From: JBAYSY01 sp041675885 | GTDB lineage: Bacteria; Pseudomonadota; Alphaproteobacteria; Rhodobacterales; Rhodobacteraceae | Length of the DNA: 13,618 nt | Assembly: GCA_041675885.1 (NCBI GenBank) | Contig: JBAYSY010000060.1 | Span: 1 to 13,618, forward strand | Direction of reading: 5' to 3' | Position numbers and translations under genes: made by a program | In this document: in pieces, positions 6,833-13,515 of the stretch | Position numbering within the stretch: the stretch's first letter is position 1 | Layout of the letters: each line of letters starts with the position of its first letter | The notes under the pieces: generated by a model | Told to the model about the DNA's origin: nothing | What the model saw: the letters and a program-made list of their open reading frames with translations, nothing else | Database searches by the model: none

Positions 6833-8053
6833 ATGACCGACCGCCCCATGCTGAAACCCAAGGACGCCCCCGACCTCGGGCGTTTCGACTGGGAGGATGC
6901 CTTCCGCCTCGACGAGCAACTGACCGAAGACGAACGCATGATGCGCGACTCGGCCCGCGCCTATGCGCAGGAAAAGCTGCAACCCCGGGTGATCCGCGCC
7001 TTCGCCGACGAGGAAACCGACCCGTCGATCTTCCGCGAGATGGGCGAGATGGGCCTTCTGGGCGTCACGGTGCCGGAACAATACGGCGGGCTGGGCGGCA
7101 GCTACGTGGCCTACGGTCTGGTCGCGCGCGAGGTGGAGCGGGTGGATTCCGGCTACCGCTCGATGATGTCGGTGCAATCCTCGCTAGTGATGTATCCGAT
7201 CTACGCCTACGGGTCGGAGGAGCAGCGCAACAAATACCTGCCCAGGCTCGCGAGCGGCGAGTGGATCGGCTGCTTCGGCCTGACCGAACCCGACGCGGGC
7301 TCGGACCCCGCCGGGATGAAGACCGTCGCCAGGAAGACCGCGGGCGGCTATGTGCTGAACGGCACCAAGATGTGGATCTCGAACGCGCCGATTTCCGACG
7401 TCTTCGTGGTCTGGGCCAAGTCCGAGGCACATGGCGGCAAGATCCGTGGCTTCGTGCTCGACAAGGGCACCAAGGGGCTGAGCGCGCCGAAGATCGGCGG
7501 GAAACTGAGCCTGCGCGCCTCGATCACCGGCGAGATCGTGATGGACAATGTGGAAGTGGGCGAAGACGCGCTGCTTCCCCATGTCGAGGGGCTGAAGGGC
7601 CCGTTCGGCTGCCTCAACCGCGCCCGCTACGGCATTTCCTGGGGCGTGCTGGGGGCTGCGGAGTTCTGCCTGCACGCCGCGCGGCAATACGGGCTCGACC
7701 GCAGGCAATTCAACAAGCCGCTGGCGCAGACCCAGCTCTACCAGCTCAAGCTTGCCAACATGCTGACCGAAATCTCTCTCGGCCTGCAATCGAGCCTGCG
7801 GGTCGGCCGGCTGATGGATGAGGCCAACGCCGCGCCCGAGATGATCTCCATCGTCAAGCGCAACAACTGCGGCAAGGCTCTGGATATCGCCCGCTGGGCC
7901 CGCGACATGCACGGCGGCAACGGGATTTCCGAGGAATTCCAGGTGATCCGCCACATGGTCAACCTGGAAACCGTGAACACCTACGAGGGCACCCATGACG
8001 TGCACGCGCTGATCCTCGGCCGCGCCGTCACCGGGTTGCAGGCGTTCTTCTGA
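6833..8053 (+). CDS. gcdH: Glutaryl-CoA dehydrogenase
   Basis: FAD-dependent acyl-CoA dehydrogenase that oxidises and decarboxylates glutaryl-CoA to crotonyl-CoA, passing electrons to ETF. It is the late common step of lysine, tryptophan and glutarate breakdown. The 406-residue protein has the subfamily pattern: FDWEDAFRLDEQL near the N-terminus, VDSGYRSMMSVQSSLVM at about 104-120 (R109 lies in the glutaryl-binding region), CFGLTEPDAGSDP at 147-159, GTKMWISNAP at 177-186, RDMHGGNGISEEF at 357-369, and catalytic E385 in NTYEGTHDVHALILGRA. ATG 6833 has GGAG with a 6-base spacer; in-frame ATGs at 6821 and 6752 lack as good a site. It is divergent from the LysR gene and lies 118 bases before the E1-acyltransferase-amaB operon. 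Confidence 0.96.
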   Translation: MTDRPMLKPKDAPDLGRFDWEDAFRLDEQLTEDERMMRDSARAYAQEKLQPRVIRAFADEETDPSIFREMGEMGLLGVTVPEQYGGLGGSYVAYGLVAREVERVDSGYRSMMSVQSSLVMYPIYAYGSEEQRNKYLPRLASGEWIGCFGLTEPDAGSDPAGMKTVARKTAGGYVLNGTKMWISNAPISDVFVVWAKSEAHGGKIRGFVLDKGTKGLSAPKIGGKLSLRASITGEIVMDNVEVGEDALLPHVEGLKGPFGCLNRARYGISWGVLGAAEFCLHAARQYGLDRRQFNKPLAQTQLYQLKLANMLTEISLGLQSSLRVGRLMDEANAAPEMISIVKRNNCGKALDIARWARDMHGGNGISEEFQVIRHMVNLETVNTYEGTHDVHALILGRAVTGLQAFF

Positions 8054-8054
8054 T

Positions 8055-8087
8055 CTTCATCTTGCCGTAAATACTCCCGCCGGAGGC
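8055..8087 (+). repeat. Possible copy of a common Rhodobacterales intergenic motif after gcdH
   Basis: Immediately after the gcdH stop is CTTCATCTTGCCGTAAATAC followed by TCCCGCCGGAGGC. I recall closely similar strings, running from CATCTTGCC through AAATACTCC to a GC-rich end, scattered downstream of genes in Rhodobacterales genomes. I see no second copy in this window, so the repeat status is from memory. Confidence 0.4.
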
Positions 8088-8118
8088 TTCCGCACCAACA
8101 ACAGGCGCCCCCGGCGGG
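8076..8118 (+). terminator. Inverted repeat in the gcdH-E1 spacer (possible partial terminator)
   Basis: CCCGCCGG (8076-8083) and CCGGCGGG (8111-8118) are perfect 8-base arms with a 27-base loop. No T-run follows. It may attenuate transcription between gcdH and the downstream operon, or may be chance in GC-rich DNA. Confidence 0.25.
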
Positions 8119-8136
8119 GAACAGGATCAAACGGCA

Positions 8137-8164
8137 GCCAGAACAAGGCGGCCAGAACAAGGCG
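8137..8164 (+). repeat. 14-base perfect tandem repeat abutting the E1 start region
   Basis: GCCAGAACAAGGCG occurs twice head to tail (8137-8150 and 8151-8164), ending seven bases before the ATG at 8172. The second copy contributes the AAGG that may act as ribosome site. It looks like a recent small duplication. Confidence 0.85.
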
Positions 8165-8171
8165 GGGGGAG

Positions 8172-10355
8172 ATGCCGCGTTCCCAGATCGTTCACGACAA
8201 CTTCCTGCGCCGGGTTCCCGCGCGGGACTTTCCCGCAGGCCGCCCCCCCACCGGGGGGCTTTCGCCGTATCAAGCGGTCGCGATCTACCGCGCGCAGGTG
8301 CTGAGCCGGGCGCTCGACCGGCAGGCCCGCGCCATGCAGAAGGCCGGGCAGGGTTTCTACACCATCGGCTCCTCGGGGCATGAGGGGATGGCGGCCGTCG
8401 CCGCCGCGCTGCGGCCCGAGGACATCGCCTTCCTGCATTACCGCGACGCCGCGTTCCAGATCGCCCGCGCCGGGCAGGTGCCGGGGCAGACGCCCTTGTG
8501 GGACATGCTGCTCAGTTTCGCGGCCTCGTCCGAGGATCCGATTTCCGGCGGGCGGCACAAGGTGCTGGGCTCGCGCGCGCTCAACATCCCGCCGCAGACC
8601 TCGACCATCGCCAGCCACCTGCCCAAGGCGGTGGGCGCGGCCTATTCGCTCGGCCTCGCGCGCAGGCATCCGCCCGAGCACCGGGCGCTGGCCGAGGATG
8701 CCATCGTCATGTGCAGTTTCGGCGATGCCTCGGCGAACCACTCGACCGCGCAGGGCGCGTTCAACAGTGCGGGCTGGACCAGCTATCAGGCGATCCCCCT
8801 GCCCTTGCTGTTCGTCTGCGAGGACAACGGGATCGGCATCTCGACCAAGACGCCCAAGGGCTGGATCGAGGCCGGATTCCGCGCCCGTCCGGGGCTGAAG
8901 TATTTCGCCGCCGACGGGCTCGATCTCTACGATACCTTCGCCGTGGCGCAGGCAGCCGCCGATTATGTCCGCACCCGCCGCAAGCCCGCCTTCCTGCACC
9001 TGCGCACGGTGCGGCTTTACGGCCATGCCGGGGCCGACCTGCCCACCACCTACATGGCGCGCGAGGAGGTCGAGGCCGAGGAGGCGAACGACCCGCTGCT
9101 CCATTCCGCGCGGCTGCTGCACGAGGCCGGGGCGCTCGCGCCCGAGGACGCGCTGGCGATCTATGCCGAGACCGAGACCCGCGTGGCCGCCGCCGCCGCC
9201 GAGGCGATCACCCGCCCCCGGCTGCGCACGGCCTCCGAGGTCATGGAAAGCCTCATCCCGCCCAAACGCCCCTGCAAGCCCACCAACGGCCCCACGCCCG
9301 AGGCCCGCACCGCGGCCTTCGGCGCCGACCTCAAGGCGATGGAGGAGCCGCAGCCGCTTTCGCGCCTCCTGAACTGGGCGCTGACCGACCTGATGCTCGA
9401 ACACCCCGAGATCGCCCTGATGGGCGAGGATGTGGGCCGCAAGGGCGGGGTTTACGGCGTCACGCAGAAGTTGCAGGCCCGCTTCGGCCCCGACCGGGTG
9501 ATCGACACGCTGCTGGACGAGCAATCCATCCTCGGCCTCGGCATCGGGCTAGCACATAACGGCTTCCTGCCGGTGCCGGAGATCCAGTTCCTCGCCTATC
9601 TCCACAACGCCGAGGACCAGATCCGCGGCGAGGCCGCCACCCTCCCCTTCTTTTCGAACGGGCAATACAGCAACCCGATGGTGCTGCGCATCGCGGGCCT
9701 GGGCTACCAGAAGGGCTTCGGCGGGCATTTCCACAACGACAACTCCATCGCCGTGCTGCGCGACATTCCCGGCGTGGTGATCGCCTGCCCCTCGACCGGG
9801 GCCGAGGGGGCGATGATGCTGCGCGAGTGCATCCGGCTGGCGCGCGAGGAACAGCGGGTCGTGGTGTTCCTGGAGCCGATCGCACTTTACCCGATGCGCG
9901 ACCTCCATACCGACAAGGACGGGCTGTGGATGAGCCGCTACCCCGAGCCATCGGAGCGGATCGGACTGGGCGAGGTCGGCGCGCATGGCAGCGGCAAGGA
10001 ACTGGCCATCGTCACCTACGGCAACGGCCATTACCTGTCGCGCCAGGCAGAACCGTTGCTGCACGAGGCCGGGATCGACCTGCGCATCATCGACCTGCGC
10101 TGGCTTGCCCCCCTGCCCGAAGCCGCGCTGCTGGCGGCGGTGGAGGGCTGCAAGAACGTGCTGATCGTCGATGAGTGCCGCCGCAGCGGCGGGCAGGCCG
10201 AGGCGCTGATGGCGCTGATGGCGGAGCACGGCCACAGCCGCACCGCCCGCCTCACCGCCGAGGACAGCTTCATCGCCACCGGCCCGGCCTATGCCGCCAC
10301 CCTGCCCTCGCGCGACGGGATCGTGGCCGCCGCAAGCGCGCTGGTGGCGTCATGA
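8172..10355 (+). CDS. Single-chain 2-oxoacid dehydrogenase E1 (alpha-beta fusion), thiamine-diphosphate dependent
   Basis: Predicted decarboxylase component of a 2-oxoacid dehydrogenase; E1 alpha and beta chains, usually separate genes, are fused in 727 residues. The alpha part (about 30-365) has SSGHEG (67-72), HYRD (89-92), SHLPKAVGAAYSLGLA, and the cofactor motif GDASANHST (184-192) to CEDN (216-219). D185 and N219 keep the Mg ligands, but the usual GDG is GDA and the spacing is about five residues longer than in human PDH-alpha. The beta part (about 395-727) has GEDVGRKGGVYGVTQKL (418-434), DEQSILGLGIGLA, PEIQF (469-473), and GGHFHNDNS with H521 where others have HSQS. The ATG has an unusual upstream site: a G-run abuts it and AAGG lies nine bases away. 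No E2 or E3 gene is present. The stop overlaps the next gene by ATGA. The substrate is unproven; 2-oxoadipate is inferred from neighbours. Confidence 0.88.
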   Translation: MPRSQIVHDNFLRRVPARDFPAGRPPTGGLSPYQAVAIYRAQVLSRALDRQARAMQKAGQGFYTIGSSGHEGMAAVAAALRPEDIAFLHYRDAAFQIARAGQVPGQTPLWDMLLSFAASSEDPISGGRHKVLGSRALNIPPQTSTIASHLPKAVGAAYSLGLARRHPPEHRALAEDAIVMCSFGDASANHSTAQGAFNSAGWTSYQAIPLPLLFVCEDNGIGISTKTPKGWIEAGFRARPGLKYFAADGLDLYDTFAVAQAAADYVRTRRKPAFLHLRTVRLYGHAGADLPTTYMAREEVEAEEANDPLLHSARLLHEAGALAPEDALAIYAETETRVAAAAAEAITRPRLRTASEVMESLIPPKRPCKPTNGPTPEARTAAFGADLKAMEEPQPLSRLLNWALTDLMLEHPEIALMGEDVGRKGGVYGVTQKLQARFGPDRVIDTLLDEQSILGLGIGLAHNGFLPVPEIQFLAYLHNAEDQIRGEAATLPFFSNGQYSNPMVLRIAGLGYQKGFGGHFHNDNSIAVLRDIPGVVIACPSTGAEGAMMLRECIRLAREEQRVVVFLEPIALYPMRDLHTDKDGLWMSRYPEPSERIGLGEVGAHGSGKELAIVTYGNGHYLSRQAEPLLHEAGIDLRIIDLRWLAPLPEAALLAAVEGCKNVLIVDECRRSGGQAEALMALMAEHGHSRTARLTAEDSFIATGPAYAATLPSRDGIVAAASALVAS

Positions 10356-11395
10356 CCCGCGCCGTGGTGATCTGCCCCGGCCGGGGGACGTATAATCGCG
10401 AGGAACTGGGCTCGCTTTCCCGCCTACACCCGGACAAGGCGGCGCTGTTCGCCGGGTTCGATGCGATCCGCACGCGGGCCGGGCAGGAGACGCTGGCCGA
10501 TCTCGACGGCGCCGACCGCTACTCGGTCGCCCGCCACACGCGGGGCGACAACGCCTCGGCGCTGATCTATGCCGCGACGCTGGCCGATTTCCTGTCGCTC
10601 CGGGGCGTCGAGGTGGTCGCGGTCACCGGCAATTCCATGGGCTGGTATTCGGCACTGGCCTGCGCCGGGGCGCTGACGCCCGAGGCCGGCTTCACCGTCG
10701 CCAACACCATGGGCACGCTGATGCAGCAGGCGCTGATCGGCGGGCAGGTGGTCTATCCGTTCATGGGCGGCAACTGGACGCCCGACCCCGACGCGAAAGC
10801 CCGGCTCATGGCGCTTGTGGCGGACATCGGCGCCCGGCCCGGCCGGGTCTTCGGCCTGTCGATCGACCTTGGGGGGATGCTGGTGCTGGCGGGGAACGAG
10901 GCCGGGCTGGAGGACGCCATGGCCGAACTGCCGCCGGTCGAGGGCCGCTTCCCGATGCGGCTGTCGAACCACGCCGCCTTCCACACCGCGTTTCAGGCCC
11001 CGGTGGCGGAACAGGGCCGCGCCGCTCTCGGCCCCGATCTGTTCGGCACCCCCGAGATCCCGCTGATCGACGGCCGCGGCGCGATCTGGTGGCCCGGCGC
11101 GACCGACCCTGAACAGCTCCGCGACTACACCCTCGGCCATCAGGTCACCGAACCCTACGATTTTACCCGCGCCGTCGCCGTCGCCGCGCGCGAATTCGCC
11201 CCCGACCTCTTCATCGTCACCGGCCCCGGCACCACGCTGGGCGGCGCGGTGGCGCAATCGCTCATCCTCGCCGGCTGGCGCGGCATGGGCGGCAAACCCG
11301 ACTTCCAGACCCGGCAGGCCGCCGCCCCGATCCTGATCGCCATGGGGCGGCCGGATCAGCGCACCCGCGTTACAACCGAAAGGACCGAGACATGA
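10352..11395 (+). CDS. Divergent FabD-like acyltransferase
   Basis: The 347-residue protein has the malonyl-CoA:ACP transacylase fold pattern. VICPGRGTYNREELG (6-20) stands where FabD has its FPGQGSQ loop, and GNSMGWYSALACAGAL (93-108) holds nucleophile S95 in place of GHSLGEY. H211 in SNHAAFHTAF fits the catalytic histidine, and VTGPGTTLGG (289-298) fits the C-terminal glycine turn. The FabD arginine that binds the malonyl carboxylate (RGQLMQ) appears replaced by M120 in NTMGTLMQQA, so malonyl transfer is doubtful. It is therefore probably not the housekeeping fabD. It overlaps the E1 gene and amaB by ATGA on both sides, so its function should be tied to theirs. A role in moving or releasing the acyl group made by E1 is speculative. 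Confidence 0.8.
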   Translation: MTRAVVICPGRGTYNREELGSLSRLHPDKAALFAGFDAIRTRAGQETLADLDGADRYSVARHTRGDNASALIYAATLADFLSLRGVEVVAVTGNSMGWYSALACAGALTPEAGFTVANTMGTLMQQALIGGQVVYPFMGGNWTPDPDAKARLMALVADIGARPGRVFGLSIDLGGMLVLAGNEAGLEDAMAELPPVEGRFPMRLSNHAAFHTAFQAPVAEQGRAALGPDLFGTPEIPLIDGRGAIWWPGATDPEQLRDYTLGHQVTEPYDFTRAVAVAAREFAPDLFIVTGPGTTLGGAVAQSLILAGWRGMGGKPDFQTRQAAAPILIAMGRPDQRTRVTTERTET

Positions 11396-12891
11396 CCGCT
11401 TCCCACACCGAGACCCTCGCCGCCGCGGGCTTCACCGAAGCCGAACTCAGGGGCGGCAGCCTCGCCGTCCGTTCCCCCATCGACGGCGCCGAGGTCGCGC
11501 GCGTGGCCGAGACCCCGGCCACCGCCATGCCCGCGGTGATCGCCCGGGCGCAGGAAGCCTTCCGCACCTGGCGGCAGGTGCCCGCGCCCCGGCGCGGCGA
11601 GCTGGTCCGCCTGCTGGGCGAGGAGCTGCGCGCCGCCAAGGACGCGCTCGGCGCCGTGGTGACGCTGGAGGCGGGCAAGATCACCTCCGAGGGCTTGGGC
11701 GAGGTGCAGGAGATGATCGACATCTGCGACTTCGCCGTCGGCCTGTCGCGCCAGCTCTACGGCCTCACCATCGCCTCCGAGCGCCCCGGCCACCGGATGA
11801 TGGAGACCTGGCACCCGATGGGCCCCTGCGGCGTCATCACCGCCTTCAACTTCCCCGTGGCGGTCTGGTCGTGGAACGCGGCGCTGGCGCTGGTCTGCGG
11901 CAACCCGGTGATCTGGAAACCGTCGGAAAAGACCCCGCTGACCGCCATGGCTACCATGAAGATCATGGAGCGCGCGCTCGCACGCTTCGGCGACGCGCCC
12001 GAAGGGCTCGCGCAGCTGGTGATCGGCGGGGCGGAGATCGGCGAGGCGCTGGTCACCTCGCGCGACGTGCCGATCCTGTCCGCGACCGGCTCCACCCGGA
12101 TGGGGCGGATCGTCGGGCCGAAGGTGGCGGAACGCTTCGGCCGGTCGATCCTGGAACTCGGCGGCAACAACGCGATGATCGTCGCCCCCTCGGCCGACCT
12201 CGACATGGCGGTGCGGGCCATTGTCTTCTCGGCGGTGGGCACGGCGGGGCAGCGCTGCACCTCGCTGCGCCGGCTGATCGTGCATGAATCGGTCCGCGCC
12301 GGGCTGGTCGAAAAGCTGGCCGCCGCCTATGCCTCGCTGCCGGTCGGCGACCCCCGCGCGCCCGGCACCCTGGTCGGCCCGCTGATCGACGAAGGCTCGC
12401 GCGACCGGATGCTGACGGCGCTCGACCGCGCGCGGGCCGAGGGCGGCACCGTCCACGGCGGCACTGTCGCCGAGGGCGTGGCAGGCGGCACCTATGTCAC
12501 CCCGGCCATCGCCGTGATGCCCGCCCAGACCGAGGTGGTGCGGGAAGAGACCTTCGCGCCGATCCTCTACGTCATGGGCTACGAGACGCTGGACCAGGCC
12601 ATCGCGATCCAGAACGGGGTGCCGCAGGGGCTTTCGTCCTGCATCTTCACCCTGAACCTGCGCGAGGCCGAGACGTTTCTTTCGGCGGTCGGCTCCGACT
12701 GCGGCATCGCCAACGTCAACATCGGCCCCTCCGGCGCCGAGATCGGCGGCGCCTTCGGCGGCGAGAAGGAAACCGGCGGCGGCCGCGAATCCGGCTCGGA
12801 CGCCTGGCGCGGCTACATGCGCCGCGCGACGAACACGATCAACTATTCGGCCGAACTGCCGCTGGCGCAGGGCGTGAAGTTCGACATCTGA
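11392..12891 (+). CDS. amaB: L-2-aminoadipate semialdehyde / piperideine-6-carboxylate dehydrogenase (ALDH7, antiquitin-like)
   Basis: NAD(P)-dependent aldehyde dehydrogenase predicted to oxidise 2-aminoadipate 6-semialdehyde (in equilibrium with piperideine-6-carboxylate) to 2-aminoadipate in lysine catabolism. The 499-residue protein has N153 (AFNFPVA), K176 (WKPSEK), catalytic E255 (LELGGNN) and C289 (GTAGQRCTS). ALDH7 hallmarks are GEVQEMIDICDFAVGLSRQ (103-121), R288 next to the catalytic Cys, SGAEIGGAFGGEKETGGG (447-464) and RRATNTINYS (477-486), near-identical to human ALDH7A1 as I recall it. AAAGGA lies seven bases before the ATG, and the start overlaps the preceding stop by ATGA. It is the last gene of the operon. 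Osmoprotection or detoxification roles known for this family are an alternative use. Confidence 0.95.
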   Translation: MTASHTETLAAAGFTEAELRGGSLAVRSPIDGAEVARVAETPATAMPAVIARAQEAFRTWRQVPAPRRGELVRLLGEELRAAKDALGAVVTLEAGKITSEGLGEVQEMIDICDFAVGLSRQLYGLTIASERPGHRMMETWHPMGPCGVITAFNFPVAVWSWNAALALVCGNPVIWKPSEKTPLTAMATMKIMERALARFGDAPEGLAQLVIGGAEIGEALVTSRDVPILSATGSTRMGRIVGPKVAERFGRSILELGGNNAMIVAPSADLDMAVRAIVFSAVGTAGQRCTSLRRLIVHESVRAGLVEKLAAAYASLPVGDPRAPGTLVGPLIDEGSRDRMLTALDRARAEGGTVHGGTVAEGVAGGTYVTPAIAVMPAQTEVVREETFAPILYVMGYETLDQAIAIQNGVPQGLSSCIFTLNLREAETFLSAVGSDCGIANVNIGPSGAEIGGAFGGEKETGGGRESGSDAWRGYMRRATNTINYSAELPLAQGVKFDI

Positions 12892-13144
12892 AAGATCGTT
12901 CGGGCCTTCGCTCCGGCGCGGCAGGTGGCGTGGTTTTTCGGCATTACCACAGGCGACGAGCGGAGCATGCTCAACGCGCGTGCGCACCGGAAGCGCAGAA
13001 AGCCGCGTCAGGTGCCCGAAGGATGTAGCAGGATCGGGCGCACTCCGATGCGCGAAGGTCCGGGCGGAGCAGGATTTTCCGCCCGGACCCTTGGCCCCGA
13101 GAAACCCCTTGCCCTCCCCCGGCCACCCCCATATACCCGTCGGC
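12892..13144. other. 253-base spacer between amaB and tRNA-Ser
   Basis: Non-coding. It is rich in short dyads: GTGGT/ACCAC around 12930-12953, the perfect palindrome GAGCATGCTC at 12963-12972, GCGCA/TGCGC at 13038-13053, and the strong hairpin at 13057-13089. Open frames here (12925-13191 and 12980-13183) run into the tRNA gene and are not credible. The tRNA promoter must lie near the right end, but I cannot place it. Confidence 0.6.
13057..13089 (+). terminator. Strong 12-bp hairpin downstream of amaB
   Basis: GGTCCGGGCGGA (13057-13068) and TCCGCCCGGACC (13078-13089) are perfectly complementary with a 9-base loop, and the flanks AAG/CTT nearly continue the stem with one bulged base. It is the best stem in the window and lies between amaB and the tRNA. 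No T-run follows, so it may be a Rho-independent-like terminator of the weak-tail type or a transcript-protecting stem. Confidence 0.5.
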
Positions 13145-13234
13145 GGAGACGTGGCCGAGTGGTCGAAGGCGCTCCCCTGCTAAGGGAGTAGACGGGGAAC
13201 CGTCTCGAGGGTTCGAATCCCTTCGTCTCCGCCA
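13145..13234 (+). tRNA. tRNA-Ser (anticodon GCU)
   Basis: A 90-base class II tRNA with encoded CCA. Acceptor arms GGAGACG (13145-13151) and CGTCTCC (13224-13230) pair perfectly, followed by discriminator G and CCA (13232-13234). The anticodon stem CTCCC/GGGAG encloses loop CTGCTAA with anticodon GCT at 13179-13181, reading AGC/AGU serine codons. The long variable arm GACGG-GGAA-CCGTC is the serine identity feature, and the T arm has GGTTCGAATCC. No mismatches or truncation are seen. Confidence 0.98.
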
Positions 13235-13515
13235 GACACCGCCAATATCTTATTGATTTTGTTTCATAATACTCAAGAACCCTGCCGATCCTCCCCCAGA
13301 ATTTTTCCCAATTAGGCTCGGAATATCGTGGACATAGCCAGAATCGGCGGACTCTCAGGAGAGTTCACCTGCGCCCCAGTCCGACCCCGCGCTTGTTGTA
13401 GCGTGACAACGAATTTTGCATAGTTTGACACGGATATTTGCAGCAGAGCGATTTTGTGATTTCCGGGTCTTGGGCGGGCCGTGAAGGGTGGTTTAAACGG
13501 CCGTTCAAGCCACCG
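13235..13515. other. AT-richer non-coding region after tRNA-Ser
   Basis: Composition falls clearly below that of the rest of the window, especially at 13242-13330, and no gene is credible here. A CCGCCA repeat of the tRNA 3' end recurs at 13239-13244. Dyads are ACTCTC/GAGAGT at 13351-13364 and GTTGT/ACAAC at 13395-13410, plus the large palindrome at 13487-13514. A perfect TTGACA lies at 13425-13430, but I see no convincing -10 at 16-18 bases. This is the kind of place where mobile elements insert, but no integrase or att duplication can be shown within the window. Confidence 0.55.
13487..13514 (-). terminator. 28-base near-perfect palindrome (possible terminator or recognition site)
   Basis: On the minus strand GGTGGCTTGAACGG is followed directly by CCGTTTAAACCACC, and 12 of 14 positions are complementary. 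It begins one base beyond the stop of the possible minus-strand frame at 13516-13618, the position expected for a terminator, but no T-run follows. It could also be a protein-binding site or the end of a mobile element. Confidence 0.4.

Noticed and set aside
8127..9524. A 465-codon open frame on the minus strand
   Set aside because: Antisense to the E1 fusion, whose motifs are clear on the plus strand.
10352..11395. Housekeeping fabD for fatty-acid synthesis
   Set aside because: No fabG, acpP or fabF is nearby, the GHSLGE and GQGSQ motifs are altered, and the malonyl-binding arginine is missing.
11356..12987. A 543-codon open frame on the minus strand
   Set aside because: Antisense shadow of amaB, His/Gly/Arg-rich, no domain recognised.
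12925..13191. Plus-strand open frame (88 codons) reaching into the tRNA
   Set aside because: It overlaps the first half of a perfect tRNA-Ser gene, has Arg-rich translation and no ribosome site.
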